Assembly (NCBI GenBank): GCA_945866125.1
Contig: CAMBFZ010000026.1
Coordinates: 1 to 50,444 of the forward strand
Direction of reading: 5' to 3'
Source of the DNA: Bordetella parapertussis
GTDB taxonomy: Bacteria; Pseudomonadota; Gammaproteobacteria; Burkholderiales; Burkholderiaceae_D
DNA length: 50,444 nucleotides
Shown here: in pieces, positions 1-8,014 of the stretch
Layout of the letters: every line of letters starts with the position of its first letter
Position numbering within the stretch: position 1 is the first letter of the stretch
Notes under the pieces: generated by a model
What the model was told of the DNA's origin: nothing
The model's database searches: none
The model's input: only the letters and a program-made list of their open reading frames with translations
Position numbers and translations under genes: made by a program

Positions 1-324
1 ACGCAAGAACGCGGCAGCGTCACAGTGCGCCTGCGCAGCGACCATGAACGTGCGCTCGCAATCATGGAAGTCGAAGACAATGGCCCGGGTATTGCGCCGG
101 CCGAGCGTAGTCATGTGTTCGAGCGTTTTTATCGCGTGCTGGGCACGCAAGTCGAGGGCAGCGGACTGGGGCTGGCCATCGTGCGTGAGATCGCGCAAAA
201 GCACGGTGCTGATATCGATATTTTCAGCAATCCGCGTAGCCATGATGCGCGCTTTCCGGGCTGCCTGTTTCGCATCAGTCTGCCCGCTGCCAGCGCGGCC
301 GTCACACCTAAGCTGCTGAACTGA
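1..324 (+). CDS. Sensor histidine kinase, C-terminal part (cut by window start)
   Basis: The frame is open from base 1 and gives the last 107 residues of a sensor histidine kinase. The ATP-binding domain is recognisable from its G1 box (DNGPGI), F box (FERFYR) and G2 box (GSGLGLAIV). The phosphoacceptor histidine, N box and any sensor region lie outside the window. The stop codon shares a base with the ATG of the next gene (TGATG), so it is translationally coupled to the symporter genes. I infer that this kinase senses or controls uptake by that transporter. Such kinase/symporter neighbourhoods occur in Burkholderiales, but the stimulus cannot be read here. Confidence 0.9.
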   Translation, partial: TQERGSVTVRLRSDHERALAIMEVEDNGPGIAPAERSHVFERFYRVLGTQVEGSGLGLAIVREIAQKHGADIDIFSNPRSHDARFPGCLFRISLPAASAAVTPKLLN

Positions 325-605
325 TGATGACCAGCGAGACGATTGTCCTTCTCTATTGGCGCCGCGTGCGCAGGCTAACGCTGGCCTTGTTGCTGCTCTG
401 GTTTGCCATCACGTTTGGCGTGATTTTTTTTGCGCGCGAATTGGCGGGTGTGGTTGTGCTGGGCTGGCCCGTGCCGTTTTATATGGCTTCCCAAGGCGCG
501 ATGCTCATCTATCTGCTGATCATCGGTACCTATGCGCTGGCAATGAAAAAAATTGACGCGCAAGCACAAAGGCAATCTCAAGCTCAAGCCAATCATGAAG
601 CCTGA
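324..605 (+). CDS. Small subunit of sodium/solute symporter (DUF4212 family)
   Basis: A 93-residue membrane protein with two hydrophobic helices (about residues 15-36 and 47-70) and a polar, Gln/Ala-rich, probably cytosolic tail. Size, topology and position directly before an SSS-family symporter fit the DUF4212 'solute:sodium symporter small subunit' family. It overlaps the kinase stop by one base and the symporter start by 11 bases, so the three genes form one transcript. Two ATG codons stand in tandem at the start and either could be used. Its role as an accessory or stabilising subunit of the symporter is inferred from the conserved pairing. Confidence 0.85.
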   Translation: MMTSETIVLLYWRRVRRLTLALLLLWFAITFGVIFFARELAGVVVLGWPVPFYMASQGAMLIYLLIIGTYALAMKKIDAQAQRQSQAQANHEA

Positions 606-2631
606 ACATTTTCCCCGGCTGCTGGCTCGCTACTTCGGTCTTTACACGATCGGCTTCGGCATGCTGCTGCTCGCCTTATCCGTTCTGGAACAAGAAGGTG
701 TGCCGCGCTTCTGGCTAGGGTATTTATTTTTGTTCACCACCATTGTGGTGTACGCATTCATTGGCGTCTTCAGCCGCACCGCTGATGTGACCGAATACTA
801 TGTCGCCGGTCGGCGCGTGCCGGCTGTGTTCAACGGCATGGCCACAGCCGCCGACTGGATCTCAACGGCAAGTTTTATCGGGCTTGCCGGTGGCCTGTAC
901 CTGCAAGGCTTTGACGGACTCGCCTACATCATGGGCTGGACCGGCGGCTATTGTCTGGTGGCGTTGCTGATTGCGCCTTACCTGCGCAAGTTTGGCCAAT
1001 ACACGCTGCCTGATTTTTTAGCCGCCCGCTATGCTGGTCGCTCCGGTAGCAATACGGTGCGCATCTTGGCTGTAGCGGCGACGCTAATTATTTCCTTCAC
1101 CTATGTGGTGGCACAAATTTATGGCGTCGGGCTCATTACCTCACGCTTTACCGGGATTGATTTTTCGGTGGGGATTTTTTTGGGGCTTGCCAGCATTTTG
1201 GTCTGCTCATTTTTAGGTGGGATGCGCGCGATCACCTGGACCCAGATTGCGCAATACATCATCATTATTGTGGCGTTCATGATTCCGGTCATGTGGCTGT
1301 CGGCCAAACAGACTGGCGTACCAGTGCCGCAAATTGCCTACGGCTCAGCGGTTGCCAAGCTCACTGTCAAAGAAAAAGAACTGGCGGTTGATCCGAAAGA
1401 GCAACAAGTGCGTGCGCTCTTTCGAGAACGCGCTGCGCAATACGACCAGCGTATCGCTGCACTGCCAAAGTCCTGGGACGAAGGCCGTGCTGAGGCGCGG
1501 CGTAATTTGCAGGATCTGCAAACCGGCAATGCCTCGCTCATTGAAATCAAGGCGGCCAGTCGCGCCCTTGCTGATTATCCAAAAAGTCCAGAGGAGGCCA
1601 AGCGCGTATGGCTGGCCGCAGGGGCTGCTGACCTTGCACGCGCACAGCCACCGTATTTGCACACCGAGCCCTTTCCCGGACCGGACGCTGCCACCTCTGA
1701 CATCAAGCGCAATAATTTTCTCGCGCTGGTGTTTTGCCTGATGCTGGGCACGGCTGCGTTGCCACATTTGCTGGTGCGCTCTTACACCACGCCTTCGGTT
1801 TCGGAGTCACGCGTATCGGTGTTTTGGGCACTCTTTTTTATCATGCTGCTTTATACGGCACTGCCGGCACTGGCCGTGATGGTCAAACTCGATCTCTACA
1901 CCAGTCTGGTCGGCAGCGACTTCACGCACCTGCCGGGCTGGGTCACCTATTGGGCCAATATCGACAAGCTGCGCCCCATGATCAGCATCATGGATATCAA
2001 CAATGACGGGCTGGTTCAGCTGGCCGAGATTGCCATTGATGGCGACATGATTGTGCTTGCCACGCCGGAGATTGCGGGGCTGCCTTATGTAATCTCAGCC
2101 CTCATCGCCGCTGGCGCGCTCGCCGCGGCGCTCTCGACCGCAGACGGCTTGCTGCTGACGATCTCCAGCGCGCTGTCGCACGACACGTATTTCAAAATGG
2201 TCGATCCGGCTGCCTCCAGCCAAAAACGAGTCACGATTTCTAAACTACTCTTGCTGGTGGTGGCCTTACTGGCTGCCTATACCGCCTCGTTTCGTTCGGG
2301 CGATATCCTGTCTTTGGTGAGCGCGGCGTTTTCACTGGCTGCGTCGACATTATTTCCTGCACTAGTTTTGGGCATTTTTTGGAAAAGGGCGAACCAGCAA
2401 GGCGCGATCGCCGGCATGCTGACCGGGTTTAGTGTTTGCGTGCTCTACATGTTGCTCGCCAATCCCGCGCTCGGCGGTGCCACCGCCAATCAGTGGATTC
2501 ATATTGCCCCCGTCTCGGCCGGTGTGTTTGGCGTGCCTGCGGGCTTTGCTGCGATGTGCATCGCTACGCTACTGACCCCGCCACCCGATGAGGACGTCGT
2601 AAAACTGATTCATCATTTACGCAGCCCCTGA
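595..2631 (+). CDS. Sodium:solute symporter, VC_2705-like (acetate-permease related)
   Basis: A 678-residue inner-membrane SSS-family (SLC5-like) transporter related to ActP, expected to use the sodium gradient to import a small organic acid; the substrate is unknown. I chose the ATG overlapping the end of the small-subunit gene over an upstream TTG, because the protein then begins just before the first membrane segment. The core signature (SRTADVTEYYVAGRRVPA, then AADWISTASFIGLAGG) matches this subfamily. Two things stand out. A hydrophilic, charged insert of roughly 115 residues (about 245-360) separates two groups of helices. A loop at residues 467-478 reads DINNDGLVQLAE, a textbook EF-hand calcium loop. 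The partner small subunit and a histidine kinase precede it. Confidence 0.88.
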   Translation: MKPEHFPRLLARYFGLYTIGFGMLLLALSVLEQEGVPRFWLGYLFLFTTIVVYAFIGVFSRTADVTEYYVAGRRVPAVFNGMATAADWISTASFIGLAGGLYLQGFDGLAYIMGWTGGYCLVALLIAPYLRKFGQYTLPDFLAARYAGRSGSNTVRILAVAATLIISFTYVVAQIYGVGLITSRFTGIDFSVGIFLGLASILVCSFLGGMRAITWTQIAQYIIIIVAFMIPVMWLSAKQTGVPVPQIAYGSAVAKLTVKEKELAVDPKEQQVRALFRERAAQYDQRIAALPKSWDEGRAEARRNLQDLQTGNASLIEIKAASRALADYPKSPEEAKRVWLAAGAADLARAQPPYLHTEPFPGPDAATSDIKRNNFLALVFCLMLGTAALPHLLVRSYTTPSVSESRVSVFWALFFIMLLYTALPALAVMVKLDLYTSLVGSDFTHLPGWVTYWANIDKLRPMISIMDINNDGLVQLAEIAIDGDMIVLATPEIAGLPYVISALIAAGALAAALSTADGLLLTISSALSHDTYFKMVDPAASSQKRVTISKLLLLVVALLAAYTASFRSGDILSLVSAAFSLAASTLFPALVLGIFWKRANQQGAIAGMLTGFSVCVLYMLLANPALGGATANQWIHIAPVSAGVFGVPAGFAAMCIATLLTPPPDEDVVKLIHHLRSP

Positions 2632-2700
2632 AATTCCCAGCTGGCACATTTCTTGAATGTCGCACACTTGTAATCCAAACCATTTAAGGGTGAATCGCTC

Positions 2701-4116
2701 ATGCCGGGCTTTTTTAATGAAATGTATGCCGAAGGTGCGGGCAATGTGCGGGCGCATTATGGTGAATTTGAAAACTGGCTGGCGGAACAATCCGCCGAGA
2801 CGGTCGCGCGCAAGCGCGTTGAGGCCGATCTGATCTTTCGCCGGGTCGGCATTACCTTCGCGGTGTATGGCAACAATGCCGGCACTGAACGCCTGATTCC
2901 CTTCGATATCATCCCGCGCATTATTCCCGCGCGCGAGTGGTCGCAGCTGCAAAAGGGACTCACCCAACGGGTGCAGGCTCTCAATATGTTCATTCATGAC
3001 ATCTATCATGCGCAGCATATTGTGAAAGCAGGCGTGATACCGGCCGAGCAGATTTTCCGCAATGCGCAGTATCGTCCCGAGATGCAGGACGTTGCGGTCG
3101 CCTCCGATATCTATGCCCATATCGCCGGTGTCGATATCGTGCGCGCCGGCGCGGGCGAATTCTATGTGCTCGAAGATAATCTGCGGGTACCCTCCGGCGT
3201 GTCGTACATGCTGGAAGACCGCAAGATGATGATGCGGCTGTTTCCAGACCTGTTTGCGCGTCACCGAATCGCACCGGTGGCGCATTACCCGGATCTGCTG
3301 CTTGATATGCTGCGCTCGGTCGCACCGCAAGGCGTCGATGATCCCACCGTAGTAGTCATGACACCTGGTATGTACAACTCGGCCTACTTTGAGCACGCTT
3401 TTCTGGCGCAGCAAATGGGCGTTGAGCTTGTCGAAGGACAGGACTTGTTCGTCAGTGACAACAGCGTCTTTATGCGTACCACGCGCGGACCAAAACGGGT
3501 CGATGTAATCTACCGCCGCATTGACGATGATTACCTTGATCCACTCGCCTTCCGCTCTGACTCAGCCATTGGCGTGCCAGGTTTGTTGTCGGTGTACCGT
3601 GCCGGGCGCGTGACGTTGTCCAACGCTATTGGTACGGGTGTGGCTGACGATAAATCGATCTATCCATTTGTGCCGGACATGATTCGCTTTTATTTGTCCG
3701 AGGAGCCGCTTCTGAACAATGTGCCCACCTATCAGTGCCGCAAAAAAGAAGATCTGCAATATACGCTCGATCATCTGGCTGAGTTGGTGGTCAAGGAGGT
3801 ACATGGCGCTGGTGGCTACGGCATGTTGGTGGGGCCGGCATCGACCAAAGCGGAGATCGACGATTTTCGTCAGCGCGTCATCGCCAAGCCAGACGGTTAT
3901 ATCGCCCAACCAACGCTAGCCTTGTCCGCTTGCCCGACTTATGTGGAGTCAGGTATTGCGCCACGCCACATTGATTTGCGTCCTTTTGTTTTGTCGGGCA
4001 AGAGCGTGAATATGGTGCCGGGCGGACTAACACGCGTGGCCTTAAAAGAAGGCTCGCTGGTGGTAAATTCCTCGCAAGGCGGCGGCACCAAAGATACCTG
4101 GATATTGGAGAACTGA
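2701..4116 (+). CDS. Circularly permuted type 2 ATP-grasp protein
   Basis: A 471-residue cytosolic protein of the circularly permuted ATP-grasp family (COG2308; DUF404/DUF407). Typical stretches are the N-terminal PGFFNEMYAEG, then IPFDIIPRIIPAREW, YVLEDNLRVPSGVSYM, and a C-terminal GGLTRVAL with a run of glycines before the end. The family is predicted to form amide or peptide bonds with ATP. It stands first in a four-gene cluster with an alpha-E protein (1-bp gap), a transglutaminase-like protein and an Anbu peptidase. Comparative genomics predicts that the ATP-grasp builds a short peptide tag in this set, with the alpha-E protein as partner. The actual substrate is not known. Confidence 0.92.
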   Translation: MPGFFNEMYAEGAGNVRAHYGEFENWLAEQSAETVARKRVEADLIFRRVGITFAVYGNNAGTERLIPFDIIPRIIPAREWSQLQKGLTQRVQALNMFIHDIYHAQHIVKAGVIPAEQIFRNAQYRPEMQDVAVASDIYAHIAGVDIVRAGAGEFYVLEDNLRVPSGVSYMLEDRKMMMRLFPDLFARHRIAPVAHYPDLLLDMLRSVAPQGVDDPTVVVMTPGMYNSAYFEHAFLAQQMGVELVEGQDLFVSDNSVFMRTTRGPKRVDVIYRRIDDDYLDPLAFRSDSAIGVPGLLSVYRAGRVTLSNAIGTGVADDKSIYPFVPDMIRFYLSEEPLLNNVPTYQCRKKEDLQYTLDHLAELVVKEVHGAGGYGMLVGPASTKAEIDDFRQRVIAKPDGYIAQPTLALSACPTYVESGIAPRHIDLRPFVLSGKSVNMVPGGLTRVALKEGSLVVNSSQGGGTKDTWILEN

Positions 4117-4117
4117 G

Positions 4118-5062
4118 ATGTTGAGCCGCACCGCTGATCATTTATTCTGGATGGCCCGTTACACCGAGCGCGCCGAAAATACGGCTCGCATGCTGGATGT
4201 GAACATCCAGACCCAGCTCTTGCCGCAGAGCGCTGCTGTTGCCGAGCAAAGCTGGCGTGCCGTCCTTGGCATCTCCGAGTTACAGCCTGCGTTCAACGAA
4301 AAATATGCGCAGGTTCGGCGCAAGGATGTGCTCGATTACATGGTGCGGGATCCGGATAATTCCTCTTCCATCGCGTCGTGCCTGACGCATGCGCGCGAAA
4401 ACGCGCGCGCGGTGCGCGGCACGCTGACCACAGAAGTCTGGGAAACCCAAAACACAACTTGGCTAGAGATGAACCATCTGCTCAAAGATGGCATGCTCGA
4501 GCGTGATGCGGGCGAATTTTTTGAGTGGGTCAAGCACCGCTCGCATCTGTCGCGCGGTGTCACGATCGGCACGATGCTCAAAGATGAAGCGTTTTACTTT
4601 ATTCGCTTAGGCACTTTTCTTGAGCGCGCTGACAATACCGCCCGTATTCTGGATGTGAAATTTCATGGCGCTGATGGTGAGCAGCTAACCGGATTGGAGA
4701 CGGATTTTTACCATTGGGCGGCGATCCTGCGCTCGGTCTCCGCGTTTGAGACTTACCGCAAAGCCTACCGCGACGTGATTACGCCGGAGCGTGTGGCAGA
4801 GCTGCTGATTCTGCGGGGTGACATGCCGCGCTCGCTGATGGCCTGCATGAGCGAAGTCGTCAACAATCTGGCGCAGGTTTGTAATGATGTCTCGGCCGAT
4901 ACCGAACGCTTTGCCGGGCGCTTGCATGCCGATCTTCGCTTTAACAGCATGGACGATATTCTGACCCACGGTCTGCATGATTATCTAAGCGAATTCCTCG
5001 AGCAGATTTACGAGCTAGGCAACCGCGTCAGCCGTGATTTTCTGTTGCCGCTGGCAGCATGA
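4118..5062 (+). CDS. Alpha-E domain protein (DUF403)
   Basis: A 314-residue, mostly helical soluble protein that begins MLSRTADHLFWMARYTERAEN, the hallmark N-terminus of the alpha-E / DUF403 family (COG2307). A second ERADNTARILDVKFH repeats the same R-x-E-x-T-A-R helix pattern around residue 170. The family has no assigned chemistry. It nearly always accompanies the circularly permuted ATP-grasp and may bind its peptide product or the carrier. It starts one base after the ATP-grasp stop and overlaps the following transglutaminase by four bases, so all three are one translational unit. Confidence 0.92.
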   Translation: MLSRTADHLFWMARYTERAENTARMLDVNIQTQLLPQSAAVAEQSWRAVLGISELQPAFNEKYAQVRRKDVLDYMVRDPDNSSSIASCLTHARENARAVRGTLTTEVWETQNTTWLEMNHLLKDGMLERDAGEFFEWVKHRSHLSRGVTIGTMLKDEAFYFIRLGTFLERADNTARILDVKFHGADGEQLTGLETDFYHWAAILRSVSAFETYRKAYRDVITPERVAELLILRGDMPRSLMACMSEVVNNLAQVCNDVSADTERFAGRLHADLRFNSMDDILTHGLHDYLSEFLEQIYELGNRVSRDFLLPLAA

Positions 5063-5868
5063 AACAAAACCTGCTGTCGATTCGGCATGAGACCAGCTAT
5101 CGCTACAGTACACCGGTGGGCTACAGCATTGCGCTATTGCGGCTTACGCCCCGGATTGAGTCGCAACAGCGCGTGGTGTCGTGGCAGATTACGGCAGGAG
5201 GCCATCGCCATGCCTTCATGGATGCCTATGGCAATCGTAGCGAGATACTGACCATCACAACGCCGCATGACGCGGTACATCTGGTCGCCGCCGGTGTCGT
5301 AGAGGTCGCTAGTCCCAAACGTGGTCGCATACCCGAACCGCCGACCCTCTCACCGCTGACCTTTACCGTGTCCACCCGGCTGACGGCGCCCAGCGAACCG
5401 ATCCGGGACTTCGCCGCCCGCCATCTGCACGCCGGCGCCGGCACATCGCAGCTGCTGGCGTTAGCCGAGGCCATTTGTGGTGCAATCGTGTATCAATCTG
5501 GTGCAACCACCGTCACCACTACCGCGGATGAGGCGCTCACGGTGGGCAGCGGTGTCTGTCAAGATCATGCGCAACTGTTTCTGTCTTGCTGCCATACCTT
5601 GGGCATCCCCGCGCGTTATGTCTCCGGCTATCTGGATTCGGGTCACGCCGAGCATGGTGCCAGCCATGCGTGGGTGGATGTGTGGGTGGACGAAATTGAT
5701 TATTCAGGCTGGATCAGTCTGGATGTCACGCATGCCTGCTTACAAGATGCCGGTTATTGCCGGCTTGCGGTCGGACGCGATTATGAATCCGCTGCGCCGG
5801 TAAGAGGTATGCGGCGTGGTGGCAGCGATGAGTCGATGGCGATCCGGGTCGACATTCATGGCCAATGA
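5059..5868 (+). CDS. Transglutaminase-like protease-fold protein
   Basis: A 269-residue protein of the bacterial transglutaminase-like family. The N-terminal half carries the family's beta domain (SIRHETSYRYSTPVGYS). The papain-like core keeps the full triad: Cys167 in GSGVCQDHA, His203 in ASHAWVDVW and Asp222 in SLDVTHA. There is no signal peptide, so it should act in the cytosol as a peptidase, amidase or cross-linking enzyme. It overlaps the alpha-E gene by four bases (ATGA). Context suggests that it attaches or removes the peptide made by the ATP-grasp; that is inference from the conserved gene set. Confidence 0.92.
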   Translation: MKQNLLSIRHETSYRYSTPVGYSIALLRLTPRIESQQRVVSWQITAGGHRHAFMDAYGNRSEILTITTPHDAVHLVAAGVVEVASPKRGRIPEPPTLSPLTFTVSTRLTAPSEPIRDFAARHLHAGAGTSQLLALAEAICGAIVYQSGATTVTTTADEALTVGSGVCQDHAQLFLSCCHTLGIPARYVSGYLDSGHAEHGASHAWVDVWVDEIDYSGWISLDVTHACLQDAGYCRLAVGRDYESAAPVRGMRRGGSDESMAIRVDIHGQ

Positions 5869-5935
5869 AGTTCGGTGCGTGCTGCTCAATGATATAAGCG
5901 GTTAAAATTCCTTTTTTCCATTTCGCTCTGCTGCC

Positions 5936-6817
5936 ATGACTTATTGCGTCGCCATGCGCCTCAATGCAGGCCTTGTTTTTTTGTCCGACTCCCGCACCAA
6001 TGCCGGCGTTGATCACATCGGCACTTTTCGGAAGATGAGCGTGTTCGAAAATCCGGGCGACCGGATGATGGTGCTGATGACGGCGGGTAATTTATCCATC
6101 TCGCAATCCATCCGCCAGATCGTTGCCGACTATACCTCCGACGAAGGTCTCAGTATCTGGACTGCAAAATCCATGCACGACGCGGCCCGGCTGGTGGGCG
6201 AAGCCATACGGAATGTGCATGGACGTGATGCGGAGGCTCTCGAAAAATTCGGCATCGACTTTAATGTCAGCATGATTTTCGGTGGTCAAATCAACGGTGA
6301 GCGCTGCAGGTTGTTTCAGATGTACTCGGCAGGTAATTTTATCGAGTCTCACGATGAAAATACTTATTTTCAAATCGGCGAATCCAAATACGGCAAGCCC
6401 ATCATTGATCGCGTCATCAGCACCGCCACGCCACTCGACGAGGCGGCCAAATGTGCGCTGATTTCGATGGACTCGACCTTGCGCTCAAATATTTCGGTCG
6501 GCTTTCCGCTCGATTTGCTGGTGTATGAAACCGATGCGCTGGCGGTGAGCCGCTTTGTCACCATTGATGAAAAAAATCAGTACTTCCAGATGATCCGCAA
6601 TAACTGGGGCAAGCAACTGAAATCGGTGTTTGAAGGGATCGATGATCCGGTCTGGAATGCGGCACCAGAGACCACGGCCAATGTGCTCTCGACGGTGGGA
6701 TCAACAAGCCAGCCGGTGCGGATATTGCCACCGACAGCAGTCAAACGCGCAGCAGACGCACGCGTGTTGCCCTTACAGACGTTGGCACAAGACGACGGCG
6801 GGGAACAACAGCACTAG
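5936..6817 (+). CDS. Anbu-type proteasome-like peptidase (BPH)
   Basis: A 293-residue N-terminal-nucleophile hydrolase related to proteasome beta subunits, of the Anbu ('ancestral beta-subunit') or betaproteobacterial proteasome homologue type. After Met removal the first residue is Thr2 (MTYCVAMRL). Asp18 (LSDSRTNAG) and Lys33 (TFRKMSVF) stand at the proteasome active-site spacing. Length exceeds that of HslV (about 175 residues), as usual for Anbu. It follows the transglutaminase after a 67-bp gap, so it could have its own promoter. Known Anbu proteins assemble into open helical rings, and the protein substrate is unresolved. Linkage to ATP-grasp, alpha-E and transglutaminase genes is the diagnostic context. 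Residues about 260-293 are poorly ordered in composition. Confidence 0.9.
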   Translation: MTYCVAMRLNAGLVFLSDSRTNAGVDHIGTFRKMSVFENPGDRMMVLMTAGNLSISQSIRQIVADYTSDEGLSIWTAKSMHDAARLVGEAIRNVHGRDAEALEKFGIDFNVSMIFGGQINGERCRLFQMYSAGNFIESHDENTYFQIGESKYGKPIIDRVISTATPLDEAAKCALISMDSTLRSNISVGFPLDLLVYETDALAVSRFVTIDEKNQYFQMIRNNWGKQLKSVFEGIDDPVWNAAPETTANVLSTVGSTSQPVRILPPTAVKRAADARVLPLQTLAQDDGGEQQH

Positions 6818-6849
6818 GCTGTCCCTGCCCCCTTAGGTCACCCAGACTG

Positions 6850-7893
6850 CTAGATGACGATGGTTTGCGCCTCGTCGCCTTGACGCTCGCGAATGAAGCC
6901 AATACGGTAAACCGTCTCACCAAGTTGCATGAGCTCGGCCTGTGCCGCATCCGCATCGGCTTGCGCGACAATCACGGCCATGCCAATGCCGCAATTGAAC
7001 ACGCGGTGCATCTCTGCATCCGCCACCCCGCCATGCTGTTGCAGCCATTTGAACAACGGCGGCATAGTCCATGAATCGGCCTGCAACTCCGCCGTCAGAT
7101 GGGCTTGCAATACACGCGGTATGTTTTCAACTAGTCCGCCACCGGTGATGTGAACCATGCCGCGCACGGTGAATTTTTCCATCAAGGCGAGCAAGGGTTT
7201 GACGTAAATACGAGTCGGCGCGAGCAGCACATCAGCCAGCGGCCTGCCATGAAAATCGGCGTGCAGATCAGGCTTGGCCACCTCAATAATTTTGCGCACC
7301 AGCGAATATCCGTTGGAGTGCGCACCCGAGGACGCCAACCCCAACACCACATCACCCGGCATGATTTTTTTACCATCGATGATCTTGGATTTTTCAACAG
7401 CACCCACCGCAAAGCCGGCCAGATCATATTCGCCATCTGGGTACATGCTTGGCATCTCGGCGGTCTCACCGCCGATCAGTGCGCAACCGGCCATTTCACA
7501 ACCGGCCGCAATCCCTTTGATTACATCGGTCGCGGTCGCGACATTGAGTTTGCCGCAAGCGAAGTAGTCGAGAAAAAACAAAGGTTCGGCACCCTGCACC
7601 AGAATATCGTTGACGCTCATGGCGACGAGATCAATGCCCACGGTGTCGTGTTTATTGAGATGAAACGCCAGCTTGAGCTTGGTGCCCACGCCATCGGTAC
7701 CGGAGACCAGAACTGGCTCTTTGAATTTTTTGCTGACTTCAAACAACGCACCAAAGCCGCCGATGCCGCCCATGACCCCTTCGCGCAGTGTTTTTTTGGC
7801 AAAGGGCTTGATGGCTTCGACTAAGGCATCGCCGGCGTCAATATCGACACCCGCATCGCGGTAGGAAAGGGAGACTGGGGGGGTGGATGGCAT
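6850..7893 (-). CDS. purM: Phosphoribosylformylglycinamidine cyclo-ligase (AIR synthetase)
   Basis: A 347-residue cytosolic enzyme of de novo purine synthesis, converting FGAM to 5-aminoimidazole ribonucleotide with ATP. Diagnostic features are SYRDAGVDIDAGDALV at the N-terminus, the glycine-rich GGIGGFGALFE, VSGTDGVGTKLKLA, MSVNDILVQGAEPLFFLDYFA, GGETAEMP and HITGGGLVENIPR. Length matches the family (about 345-355). It is transcribed towards the Anbu gene, with 32 bp between the two stops, and is divergent from perM, which is the usual betaproteobacterial arrangement. Confidence 0.97.
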   Translation of the reverse strand: MPSTPPVSLSYRDAGVDIDAGDALVEAIKPFAKKTLREGVMGGIGGFGALFEVSKKFKEPVLVSGTDGVGTKLKLAFHLNKHDTVGIDLVAMSVNDILVQGAEPLFFLDYFACGKLNVATATDVIKGIAAGCEMAGCALIGGETAEMPSMYPDGEYDLAGFAVGAVEKSKIIDGKKIMPGDVVLGLASSGAHSNGYSLVRKIIEVAKPDLHADFHGRPLADVLLAPTRIYVKPLLALMEKFTVRGMVHITGGGLVENIPRVLQAHLTAELQADSWTMPPLFKWLQQHGGVADAEMHRVFNCGIGMAVIVAQADADAAQAELMQLGETVYRIGFIRERQGDEAQTIVI

Positions 7894-7961
7894 GATGTAA
7901 TCGGCAGCAGAGACGGTAGAATAGGCGGTCGCGCAAAAAGCGCAATGCCAGCGCGGACACT

Positions 7962-7970
7962 ATTCTACCA
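7962..7970 (-). promoter_or_regulatory. Possible extended -10 promoter of purM
   Basis: On the minus strand the sequence TGGTAGAAT (TGn plus TAGAAT) lies about 70 bp before the purM start. It is one arm of a 9-bp inverted repeat, GGTAGAATA at 7915-7923 and TATTCTACC at 7961-7969, centred in the divergent purM/perM spacer. I see no good -35 hexamer at 17 bp. The symmetry may be a small operator or chance. Confidence 0.35.
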
Positions 7971-8014
7971 AATTGCCCTGCCCGCCCGGATCAACCTCTC
8001 CACGCCACCAGCCG

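Noticed and set aside
2617..3414. 265-codon minus-strand frame over the ATP-grasp gene
   Set aside because: His/Arg-rich mirror frame of a conserved gene.
7150..7824. 224-codon plus-strand frame inside purM
   Set aside because: Antisense shadow of purM with no domain.
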